A stretch of DNA of 64,000 nt from JAWKOK01 sp963765875 (GTDB taxonomy: Bacteria; Chloroflexota; Anaerolineae; Caldilineales; Caldilineaceae), in NCBI GenBank assembly GCA_963765875.1, contig CAVXYK010000006.1, forward strand, positions 434,001 to 498,000, given 5' to 3'. A program made the position numbers and the translations under genes. The first letter of the stretch is position 1; every line of letters begins with the position of its first letter. Below, one piece after another: positions 45,289 to 52,382 of the stretch. The notes beneath the pieces were generated by a model that was not told the origin of the DNA, did no database searches, and saw nothing but the letters and a program-made list of their open reading frames with translations.

Positions 45289-46305
45289 ATGGGCGCAAAA
45301 GAAAACCAGGAAATCCGCCTCAGACGACGGCCTGAAGGCCTGGCAAAAGCCGGCGATTTCGAACTAGCCACCACAGCCATTCCGCAGCCGGATGAAGGCC
45401 AGGCGCTGGTAAAGACCCTCTACTTCTCGGTCGATCCATATATGCGCGGTCGTATGAACGCCGGGCGCTCCTATGTCGACAACTTCGAGGTGGGTGGGCC
45501 GATCACCGGTGGCAGCGTGGGGCAAGTGATCGAATCGAACGTGCCCGGCTTATCCGAAGGCGACTACGTGTCCGGCTTCGGTGGATGGACTGAATACTTC
45601 GTAGGCGATGCTTCAACCTTGGCAAAGATCGATCCGGAGCTGGCCCCGCTTTCTACCTACCTGGGCGTTATGGGCATGCCGGGCGCAACAGCCTATTTTG
45701 GCCTGCTGGATATTGGCCAACCCAAAAAAGGCGAGACGATCTTCGTCTCTGCAGCCAGCGGCGCTGTCGGCTCCATCGTCTGTCAGATCGGAAAAATCAA
45801 GGGTTGTAGGGTCGTTGGCAGTGCGGGATCAGCGGAGAAGGTCAACTGGCTGCAGGATGTGGCAGGTATCGATGCGGCGCTCAACTACAAAGACTATTCG
45901 ACGACTGCCGAGTTGCGGTCAGCCATCGGCGAGCGCTGTCCCGACGGCATCGATGTCTACTTTGAAAATGTCGGGGGCATGCATCTGGAGGCCGCGCTCT
46001 CACTCATGAATCTGCACGGGCGTATTCCCCTCTGCGGCATGATCTCCGGCTACAACGCCGACGCACCAATGCCCGGCCCAAGCAATTTGGGGATCGCCAT
46101 CGGCAATCGCTTGCGCCTTGAGGGATTCATTGTCAGTGACTTCTATGCGAAGCTGCCGACCTTCCAGGCGGAAATGAGCCGCTGGATCGCCGAAGGGCAG
46201 GTTCGCTATGAAGAGACCATAGTCCAGGGTGTAGAGAACGCGCCCGAGGCCTTCGCACGTCTCTTCACCGGTGAAAAGATGGGGAAGATGTTGGTGAGCG
46301 TCTAA
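45289..46305 (+). CDS. NADP-dependent MDR oxidoreductase (CurA/leukotriene B4 dehydrogenase type)
   Basis: Zinc-independent medium-chain dehydrogenase/reductase of 338 residues that reduces alpha,beta-unsaturated carbonyls. SVDPYMRGRMN near residue 45 is the hallmark of the CurA/prostaglandin reductase branch; GMPGATAYFGLLDI and VSAASGAVGSIVCQIGKIKG form the nucleotide-binding domain; FENVGG and RIPLCGMISGYN follow. No zinc ligands are present. The start ATG 45289 is supported by GGAGAG. Likely role: detoxification of reactive enals. Monocistronic. Confidence 0.9.
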   Translation: MGAKENQEIRLRRRPEGLAKAGDFELATTAIPQPDEGQALVKTLYFSVDPYMRGRMNAGRSYVDNFEVGGPITGGSVGQVIESNVPGLSEGDYVSGFGGWTEYFVGDASTLAKIDPELAPLSTYLGVMGMPGATAYFGLLDIGQPKKGETIFVSAASGAVGSIVCQIGKIKGCRVVGSAGSAEKVNWLQDVAGIDAALNYKDYSTTAELRSAIGERCPDGIDVYFENVGGMHLEAALSLMNLHGRIPLCGMISGYNADAPMPGPSNLGIAIGNRLRLEGFIVSDFYAKLPTFQAEMSRWIAEGQVRYEETIVQGVENAPEAFARLFTGEKMGKMLVSV

Positions 46306-46319
46306 GCAGACAAGGTTGC

Positions 46320-46787
46320 CTAGCTCACCGCCGGCATCATGGCCTCCAATAGGTCAGTTGTCGGGCAACCCATGAGGAGGAAGACATCCGCGCCGGCCAG
46401 GAGGACGGCTGAACGATCGGTGGCGTACATGGTCAGCACCACAATTCGAACCAATGGCCAGCGGACCTTTATCGTCCGAATTGCTGCGAGTCCATCAAGT
46501 TTCGTGCCGGCAGTGACCACCTGATTCTTTGAGTCATGAGTGGGCAGATCCAGCACGATGACATCGGGACTGAGCGCTTCCACCTGTGCTACCGCCTGCT
46601 GACCATCATTGGCTTCGCCGACGATCTCAATCTGGAGTTCATTGCGATCGGGCGTGCTCCAGCGCAGCTCGGTGAGTAACGCCTCCAGACTCTGTCTGAC
46701 ACGCGGCTGGTCACCTGCAATTAGCAGACGCACAGAGGCGGGCCTGATCCAGGAATGGGGCGAGTTCTTAGCCGAATGAAAGTTCAT
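46320..46787 (-). CDS. Stand-alone, degenerate receiver-domain protein
   Basis: A 155-residue single-domain response-regulator-like protein. VRLLIAGDQPRVRQSLEALL corresponds to the acidic-pocket strand, but the second acidic residue is Gly25 (GD rather than DD). The phosphoacceptor Asp80 is kept in DVIVLDLP, Thr119 is kept (VVLTM), and the invariant Lys is replaced by Met139 (FLLMG). There is an insert after the Asp (THDSKNQVVTAGTKLDG). Loss of Lys and one acidic residue argues against normal phosphorylation; it may be an atypical receiver. No output domain. It runs convergent to the MDR gene. Confidence 0.7.
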   Translation of the reverse strand: MNFHSAKNSPHSWIRPASVRLLIAGDQPRVRQSLEALLTELRWSTPDRNELQIEIVGEANDGQQAVAQVEALSPDVIVLDLPTHDSKNQVVTAGTKLDGLAAIRTIKVRWPLVRIVVLTMYATDRSAVLLAGADVFLLMGCPTTDLLEAMMPAVS

Positions 46788-46948
46788 TGCGTTATCTCAA
46801 AGTTCCTATGGCGCCGAATGAGCACACGATTTCAGTTGGCGTGAATACTTCAGCTGCGCTCATCACAAGTACCACGACTGAGATCCAGCCAGGCTACGTC
46901 CGCCAGGAACTGCATGAGGGTTTCCGCCGGGATTCACCACCAGATCCG

Positions 46949-47230
46949 CTACGAGGACGCGGCCTCGGACAGTTGCTTGGATAAGGCCCTTCGATTCACA
47001 AAGATGTTTTTCATATACTGTTCGCTGGTCAGGCTCTGGTCAAGGTCAGCGACGCGTAGAGTCCACAGTCGCCGAAAATGGACAAACAAGTCGCATTGAC
47101 GTGCGAGCGCTACAGCGATTCTGGTAACATCCTGGTCCTGGCCGTCGCTGAGGTGTTGCTCGATCTTCTCTTTATCGGCATTGGCCAGAATGAGTTCATG
47201 CTGCGCCTTCGGCTTCAGTTCATGCATCAT
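46949..47230 (-). CDS. Small protein of unknown function (93 residues)
   Basis: Not recognised. Start is ATG 47230 or 47227 (MMHELKPKAQHEL), overlapping the stop of the upstream gene by 8-11 bases, which supports a real coupled gene. The sequence is largely helical, with a conserved-looking ALARQCDLFVHFRRLWTLRV segment. It is the last of a three-gene minus-strand unit (48125 to 46949). Confidence 0.5.
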   Translation of the reverse strand: MMHELKPKAQHELILANADKEKIEQHLSDGQDQDVTRIAVALARQCDLFVHFRRLWTLRVADLDQSLTSEQYMKNIFVNRRALSKQLSEAASS

Positions 47231-47648
47231 CAGGTGATTCCTTTGTCTGAACATCGGCTTCGCCAAACGGACGCCTCAGATCGGTGAGGCTGGCGCCGGT
47301 CAGTGTTTCGACTTGCTCGTCGCTCAGCCGTTGCCACTCCGGGGCGCTCGCAGCATCGTCGCTGTTCCATGTAAACTGGATTTCATCAAATATCTGCGGC
47401 AGACCGCTCTGCGGAGATTCGTGCTGGATCCAACGGGTGGTTTTCGAATTAAGCGACTTCAGGGCCACTAGATCCGAGGCAATATGTTCGCAGGAACTGG
47501 AGACCGACTCGCCGGTATTTGTCTCCAGTTCCGTCAACACCACCGTATGTGTCCCGTTCTTCCGCTTATAGATCCGGATTCGGCACCGACCCGGCGTATG
47601 CAGTCGCGTATCCTGAATCCGGTAATAGTAGTCGGTTAGCAGTTGCAT
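47220..47648 (-). CDS. Small protein of unknown function (142 residues)
   Basis: Not recognised. MQLLTDYYYRIQDTRLH opens a short beta-rich region (RCRIRIYKRKNGTHTVVLTE) reminiscent of small binding proteins that sense or carry a ligand; a polar second half follows. It begins three bases after the stop of the membrane protein gene upstream and overlaps the next gene, so it sits in a tight operon. No motif of enzymatic character. Confidence 0.55.
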   Translation of the reverse strand: MQLLTDYYYRIQDTRLHTPGRCRIRIYKRKNGTHTVVLTELETNTGESVSSSCEHIASDLVALKSLNSKTTRWIQHESPQSGLPQIFDEIQFTWNSDDAASAPEWQRLSDEQVETLTGASLTDLRRPFGEADVQTKESPDDA

Positions 47649-47651
47649 ACT

Positions 47652-48125
47652 CTACTCGCCCATCTCCAATATCAGCTTGGTGCAGGCGTCTGCGACCTTG
47701 CGATCCGGCTTCTCCTCACCCGAGATGGTGGCCCAACCCTGATCTCGCACGAATTGGTTCCGTCCGTTCGATGTCAACCCGCCCATCTCGTCGAGTTTCG
47801 TTACCTTTTCAGGATCCAGGTCGAATTGCGCGACACAGATCGGCGCCAACCGCTGCACGACAGCCTCTTTCGCCATTGTTTGAGCAGTTTCCTCCGCTCC
47901 TCTGGCAGTGACCCAGCCACCCCAGGTAAAGCCAACCACAATTGTCAGAATGATACTGGCCAAACAGGCCCAGAACACAATCATCTTTGTCGGCTGGGCT
48001 GCGCGCCAACGCTGGCTAAGGCTTGGCTTGGGCGGCGTCGGCGGTTTCACGTTCGCTGTGGCAGTTGGCCCTCGCTTACGCGAGTCATTCATCGCTCTGG
48101 GTTCGTCTCGTTCTTCTTCTTCCAT
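47652..48125 (-). CDS. Single-pass membrane protein of unknown function
   Basis: 157 residues: a charged, Pro-rich cytoplasmic N-terminus (to about 46), one transmembrane helix (about 48-68, MIVFWACLASIILTIVVGF), then a small extracytoplasmic domain with WGGWVTARGAEETAQ, RLAPICVAQF and ADACTKLIL; its two Cys probably form a disulfide. Similar short proteins with a WGGWVTGGTA-like segment occur in several phyla without assigned function. It heads a three-gene operon. Start ATG 48125 is preceded by GGAGAAAGACTC. Confidence 0.6.
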   Translation of the reverse strand: MEEEERDEPRAMNDSRKRGPTATANVKPPTPPKPSLSQRWRAAQPTKMIVFWACLASIILTIVVGFTWGGWVTARGAEETAQTMAKEAVVQRLAPICVAQFDLDPEKVTKLDEMGGLTSNGRNQFVRDQGWATISGEEKPDRKVADACTKLILEMGE

Positions 48126-48203
48126 GAGTCTTTCTCCTTTATGTGAACATCTGGAATGTAGATATCCGACGTGTGGCTATTTGCAAAAAGCAGGCTGATC
48201 GAT

Positions 48204-48338
48204 CTATTTGTCGATAGCTCCAGTAATCCCAGGTTTATCCTTCTTCGCCTTCTTTTCCCGCTTCGCCTGCTTCTTTTCTTTCATCGTCTTGGCCGGCTTT
48301 TTCTTGCCGTTCTTGTTGGGTTTTTGTTCTTTGCCCAT
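48204..48338 (-). CDS. Lys-rich small basic protein (44 residues)
   Basis: From ATG 48338 (AAGGAGAGAGCACCT directly upstream, a very good ribosome-binding site) the frame reads MGKEQKPNKNGKKKPAKTMK, EKKQAKREKKAKKDKP and ends GITGAIDK. About 40 percent lysine; intrinsically disordered. The pattern KKPAKTxKEKKxAKR is shared by a family of tiny basic proteins annotated as hypothetical in many bacteria. Possible RNA- or DNA-binding role, inferred from charge only. Confidence 0.7.
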   Translation of the reverse strand: MGKEQKPNKNGKKKPAKTMKEKKQAKREKKAKKDKPGITGAIDK

Positions 48339-48457
48339 AGGTGCTCTCTCCTTGAACGTTGATCTTCCTAATCATCAGATCGTACACTTTTCAAACCTAC
48401 CCCAAGCATAACCGCAGCAGAGAACCCTGTCATCAGCAGAAGCGATAAGATTTTGAT

Positions 48458-48492
48458 AGCAAAAGAGCCACCCAATGGGCGGCTCTTTTGCT
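48458..48492 (-). terminator. Bidirectional intrinsic terminator after the two-component genes
   Basis: AGCAAAAGAGCC (48458-48469) pairs with GGCTCTTTTGCT (48481-48492), with an inner CCC/GGG. The T-rich arm serves as U-tract on both strands. It lies 80 bases past the response-regulator stop and before the Lys-rich gene. Confidence 0.7.
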
Positions 48493-48571
48493 ATTTGATG
48501 TACGCTATTTGTCGTACATGCGCTATTTTTCTGCCGGCAAACTGAATTGACTGCGGCTGGTACGAATTCAG

Positions 48572-49234
48572 CTACCCGTCTTCCTGATCCGCTTCAAGTT
48601 CGGAATCCAGCCCCTCGCGGACGGCATAGAGCGCGGCCTGGGTTCGGTTGGCCAAGTGCAGCTTGCCAAGAATACGGCTCACATGCACGCGCACAGTGGC
48701 CTCGCTGACAGCCAGCTCATCGGCAATCTCCTGATTTCTCATCCCTTGTGCAATAAGCCGCAACACGGCCAGCTCGCGCAAGGTCAGCGCCTCAGGCGCG
48801 GGCTTCGGATCGACAGGCTGGACGATCTCTTGCAGCAGCTTGCGTGCGATGGTTGGATGCAGCGCCGGCTCACCGCGATGAACCTGGTGGATGGCGCGAA
48901 TGAGCTCCTCCGGCGAGGAGTCTTTGAGCAGATAGCCCAATGCCCCGGCCTTGATGGCCGGAAAGAGCTTGTTATCAGCGGCAAAACTCGTCAGGACCAG
49001 AATACGTGACTCCGGCCGAGCGGCGGTGATCTGGCGAGTCGCCTCAATGCCGTCCATGTCCGGCATCAGCAGGTCCATCAAGATGACATCAGGCTGGGTC
49101 TGCGCTGCGACGACAACGGCTTCCCGTCCGTCAGCCACCTCAGCGACGATCTCAAAACCGCCGGATTCAGAGAGCAGGGCGCGGATACCCTTACGTACGA
49201 TGGCATGGTCGTCAACAATCAATACTCGAATCAT
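48572..49234 (-). CDS. NarL/FixJ-family response regulator
   Basis: Two-domain transcriptional regulator of 220 residues. Receiver: LIVDDHAIVRKGI, phosphoacceptor Asp54 in ILMDLLMPDMDG, Thr in LVLTSF and Lys in GYLLKDSSPEEL. Output: LuxR-type HTH with LTLRELAVLRLIAQGMRNQEIADEL and VRVHVSRILGKLHLANRTQA. ATG 49234 overlaps the kinase stop by four bases (ATGA), so both are made together. An upstream in-frame ATG at 49258 would extend it by eight residues within the kinase gene. Confidence 0.93.
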   Translation of the reverse strand: MIRVLIVDDHAIVRKGIRALLSESGGFEIVAEVADGREAVVVAAQTQPDVILMDLLMPDMDGIEATRQITAARPESRILVLTSFAADNKLFPAIKAGALGYLLKDSSPEELIRAIHQVHRGEPALHPTIARKLLQEIVQPVDPKPAPEALTLRELAVLRLIAQGMRNQEIADELAVSEATVRVHVSRILGKLHLANRTQAALYAVREGLDSELEADQEDG

Positions 49235-50574
49235 AGCGCCACCTCGATGACCAGGCATGTTCCATTGCCCGGCGCGCTCTCGTAGGTCAGTCGACCGCCA
49301 AGACGGGCCGTTCGTTCAGCGATACTGCGTAAACCACCGCTTCCCTGCCCCTCGGCACGGACCGTCTGCGGATCAAATCCAATGCCGTCATCCACCACTT
49401 TGAGACGGATACGCTCATCTGAAAAATGAAGATGGACCGTCACCTGCGCGGCCTCAGCATGTTTGCGCACATTGTTCAGCGCCTCCTGAGCGATCAGATA
49501 GAGATCCTCTTCGATGGCGATGGGCAACCGCCGCTCCTCTTCGACGCGGAACTGGGTCTGCAAACCGGCGCGTTCTTCCACCGCGGCCAGACGCGTCTGC
49601 AACGCAGCGACCAATCCTTCCGCTTCCAACATGGGCGGATGCAGCTGAAAGATGAGCAGCCGCATGTCACGCATTCCTTCCAGTGCAGTCTCCTGCAACT
49701 CGGCCAAATAGCCGGCTGCGACGTCGTCCTTGCGTGCGGCCAACGCCAAAGCAGCGGCATTGGCGTAGAGGGTCACGCTGTAGAGCGATTGGGTTACTGA
49801 ATCGTGAAGTTCTCGTGCTAGACGTTGTCGCTCCTCCAGAACCGCAAATTGCTCTGCCTGCTGCTGGAGCCGGGCCTGCTCGATGGCCATGGCCGCCTGG
49901 TTGGCAAAGACGGACATGACGCGCACATCCTCTTCACTAAAGCCCCCCGTCTTGTTGACCAGATCGAGTACGCCGATGACTCGGTTATTGACATAGAGCG
50001 GCAAGGCGAGCAGGGCGGCAATGTTCCCAGGCCACTCAACTGCCTGCACCTTGGCCAACTGGATCGGGTCATTCAGCCGGACTGCCTCTCCTTCTTGCAC
50101 CACCCGACCGGCCAGCGATCCCTCAACGGGCAAGCGTTCGACCGCTGTCATCGGCCGTCCAAGCTGGTGCTTGACCTCGAGCCAGTCTGGGTCGGTCAGT
50201 AGAAGGACAGCGCTGCCCGTTGCCCCGATCAACCCTTGGGCTTCGCTACAGACAATACTCAGCACCTGTTCCAACTCGGTCTGCTGGAGCAAGCTGACGA
50301 GCACGCGCCCAAAACTCTCACTCTCAGCCAGGCGCAGTTGAAGCTCGCCATGAAGCTCGGCGTTGCGCTGCGCCAAAGCCGCAGCATCCTCAATGCGCCG
50401 GCTGATGTCCGCCTCAAGCGTGTCCAGCGTTTGCTGTAGACGGGCGATATCGGATTGTTCCGAATTCCGAGAATGCAAAATGCTGTTCCCTGTGCGTGCA
50501 AAAGTTTTGAAAGAAGTGCTTTGAGGAATTTCAGTGATCTCTATCGTGAGTCCACTGCAAAAGCCCATTGTCAC
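49231..50574 (-). CDS. GAF-domain sensor histidine kinase (HisKA_3, NarX/DegS-like)
   Basis: Cytoplasmic histidine kinase partnered with the overlapping NarL-type regulator. After a coiled-coil N-terminus (about 40-95) come a GAF sensor domain (about 95-235, WLEVKHQLGRPM to AAMAIEQARL), the HisKA_3 dimerisation helix with His257 in ELHDSVTQSLYS, and a HATPase domain (EALNNVRKHAEAAQ, DDGIGFD, GGLRSIAERTARLGG). No transmembrane segment, so the signal is intracellular. The start is uncertain: the first 20 codons from ATG 50574 overlap a dispersed repeat, and a TTG at residue 33 with AGGGAA upstream is plausible. Confidence 0.9.
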   Translation of the reverse strand: MTMGFCSGLTIEITEIPQSTSFKTFARTGNSILHSRNSEQSDIARLQQTLDTLEADISRRIEDAAALAQRNAELHGELQLRLAESESFGRVLVSLLQQTELEQVLSIVCSEAQGLIGATGSAVLLLTDPDWLEVKHQLGRPMTAVERLPVEGSLAGRVVQEGEAVRLNDPIQLAKVQAVEWPGNIAALLALPLYVNNRVIGVLDLVNKTGGFSEEDVRVMSVFANQAAMAIEQARLQQQAEQFAVLEERQRLARELHDSVTQSLYSVTLYANAAALALAARKDDVAAGYLAELQETALEGMRDMRLLIFQLHPPMLEAEGLVAALQTRLAAVEERAGLQTQFRVEEERRLPIAIEEDLYLIAQEALNNVRKHAEAAQVTVHLHFSDERIRLKVVDDGIGFDPQTVRAEGQGSGGLRSIAERTARLGGRLTYESAPGNGTCLVIEVAL

Positions 50575-50642
50575 AGATATGCACAGATGAAAAAGGGATA
50601 AGCCACAGATGGTGCTGGGATTACTCTGTACATCTGTCGATT

Positions 50643-50688
50643 CTATGAAAACTAGGTCCTTATCGGTGGCCCATGTTCGTTTTCATAG
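50643..50688. promoter_or_regulatory. 10-bp inverted repeat in the two-component promoter region
   Basis: CTATGAAAAC (50643-50652) and GTTTTCATAG (50679-50688) are perfect complements separated by 26 bases, 70-115 bases upstream of the kinase gene. Could be paired operator half-sites. The adjacent 50568-50640 has CACAGATG-type repeat units. Confidence 0.35.
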
Positions 50689-50848
50689 TTGAGTCCTATC
50701 GTGAACCATGAAGCGTGGAGCGTAGATGGCTCACTGTCAGATCTGATTTATTGTACCCCGCGATGAAGTCATCGACAAGAGGACCCGAAAAAGAATCAAG
50801 GGAAATTGGTGCACTCGTCAATGGAGCGGCACTGGCAGGCGACAGCGA

Positions 50849-51859
50849 TCACAGGTTGGGGCGAATGAGCACTTTCCCCTCAGTCATATTGCTGACGTAG
50901 GCCAGCAGCGCACCACCCGCGTTCGCCAGCGAAACCTGCTGCTGGATAGTCGTTTCGATCTCCCCGCTTGCGATTAGCGTCTGCACACGGTTCGAGGCTC
51001 GCATGACCTTCAAGATGCCCTGGTTCCCGATCCAATCGGTTAGGAAAAAGCCTTCGATACGCTTCTGCCGAAAGATCAGGCCCAGAGGACTCACATTGCC
51101 GCACGGCTCAGGGTCCAGCGCACCGTAGACGTAGACAGTCGCCCCCGATGGCATGGCGTTGAACAGCCGGCCAGTCATCTCTCCGGCAACGGCGTCAAAG
51201 GCGGCAGTGGCGTTCAGTCGCTGACAAATATCAACAAGCTGCGCTTCAAAGTCAGGCTCGGATGAGTTGAGCAGATTCTGCGCACCCAATCCCGAGAGCA
51301 GGTCGACCTGCTCCTGCCGCCGCACGATATTGATCAACGGCATGCCCATCTCCCGGGCAAGCCGGATGATCATGCGCCCTGTTTGGCTGGCGGCTGCCGT
51401 CTGAACGGTCGCCGCAGCGCCATGGGCTTTGGCTGTTTCCAGCAGGCCGACTGCGGTCAGCGGATTGACCAGCAGCGATGCGCCTTGCGCCAGGTTCACA
51501 CCTTTCTTCAGCGGGATACATCCACCCAGCGCGTCCGCCACATAGTACTCGGCCCAGGTGCCATCGCGCTCACCCTGGCCGCCTACTGCCACTCGCCGCC
51601 CGACCAGCCATCTTCCCTTGAGCCCGCCGGCCGCAACCACCGTTCCTGACCCTTCCCAGCCCGGAACGGTCGGAAGTTCTTTCACGACGCCATAGCGTTT
51701 CTGGATGAAGAGCAGATCGGAGGGGTTGCAGGGCGCGGCGTCCATCTTGACAAGCACCTGAGACGGATTCAACGGCGGGATCGGACGGGTCGCTACCCGC
51801 AGGCTGCGGATGGCAGCGTCCAGATCATCGTTGTAGGCATTGAGCACGAGCGCTTTCAT
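50849..51859 (-). CDS. MDR-family reductase (enoyl thioester reductase/quinone oxidoreductase-like)
   Basis: Medium-chain dehydrogenase/reductase of 336 residues without zinc ligands. MKALVLNAY start, AAPCNPSDLLFI, LPTVPGWEGSGTVVAAG, and the cofactor domain with QTAAASQTGRMIIRLAREMG; LNATAAFDAVAGE and VYVYGALDPEP follow. The NPSDLLFI segment is seen in mitochondrial-type enoyl thioester reductases and quinone reductases; the Rossmann loop (AAASQTG) is atypical for GxGxxG. ATG 51859 gives the usual short N-terminus; an ATG at 51928 would add 23 residues. Stands alone. Confidence 0.82.
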   Translation of the reverse strand: MKALVLNAYNDDLDAAIRSLRVATRPIPPLNPSQVLVKMDAAPCNPSDLLFIQKRYGVVKELPTVPGWEGSGTVVAAGGLKGRWLVGRRVAVGGQGERDGTWAEYYVADALGGCIPLKKGVNLAQGASLLVNPLTAVGLLETAKAHGAAATVQTAAASQTGRMIIRLAREMGMPLINIVRRQEQVDLLSGLGAQNLLNSSEPDFEAQLVDICQRLNATAAFDAVAGEMTGRLFNAMPSGATVYVYGALDPEPCGNVSPLGLIFRQKRIEGFFLTDWIGNQGILKVMRASNRVQTLIASGEIETTIQQQVSLANAGGALLAYVSNMTEGKVLIRPNL

Positions 51860-52033
51860 TTCGGTAGGGATATTGTGCACAGCAGACGAACCTTTGGACG
51901 AATGTATTGACTGTCGGCTTGGCCTCAATCCGGAAAGCGAAAAGTGCGAACCGGCATGGCTGGCTCAATGAGTTTAGCTTCATCGAGGAAATGGTTCAGG
52001 ACGCCAGATCGCTTTCTGAGAAAAATTGACTAC

Positions 52034-52381
52034 ATTATACCAATTGCTAGGCCTGGGACCGTGTGTCGTAGGGCGCGACCCTTGCGGTCGCCCGTTGTGT
52101 GGAGCGGACTGGGGCAAGCCCCATAGGCATCAAGCTAAGCGTTACGTCTCGCGTTGCGTCGGTTTCGGCAGGGATGAATCCCGCCGCTAACATCGAAAAG
52201 CGCCCTCAGGTGCTTGGTCTCAGCCGCTGAGGCGGCTTATCGCTCTTAGCAGCCGGCTTAAGCCGTTGCTGCACGTCGGTTTGACCAGGCGATGGGTTTT
52301 TAACATAACCCTTAAGCTGATGCGGATGGGGGCAAGCCCCGCCCCTACGGGATCATGGCCCATGAATGGAAAAATGGTATT
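52034..52381 (-). mobile_element. Best-preserved copy of the TACCA-ended repeat
   Basis: About 350 bp with short inverted ends (TATACCAATTGC and AAAATGGTATTA). Contains GGGCGCGACC-CTTGC-GGTCGCCC hairpin at 52073-52090, a GCCGCTGAGGCGGC hairpin near 52224-52238, AAGCCGGC/GCCGGCTT units and GGGGCAAGCCCC twice (about 52110 and 52328). No ORF. Related copies: 23632-24050 (reversed), 8404-8532 (collapsed). It ends two bases from the CocE-like stop codon at 52383. Confidence 0.75.
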
Positions 52382-52382
52382 A

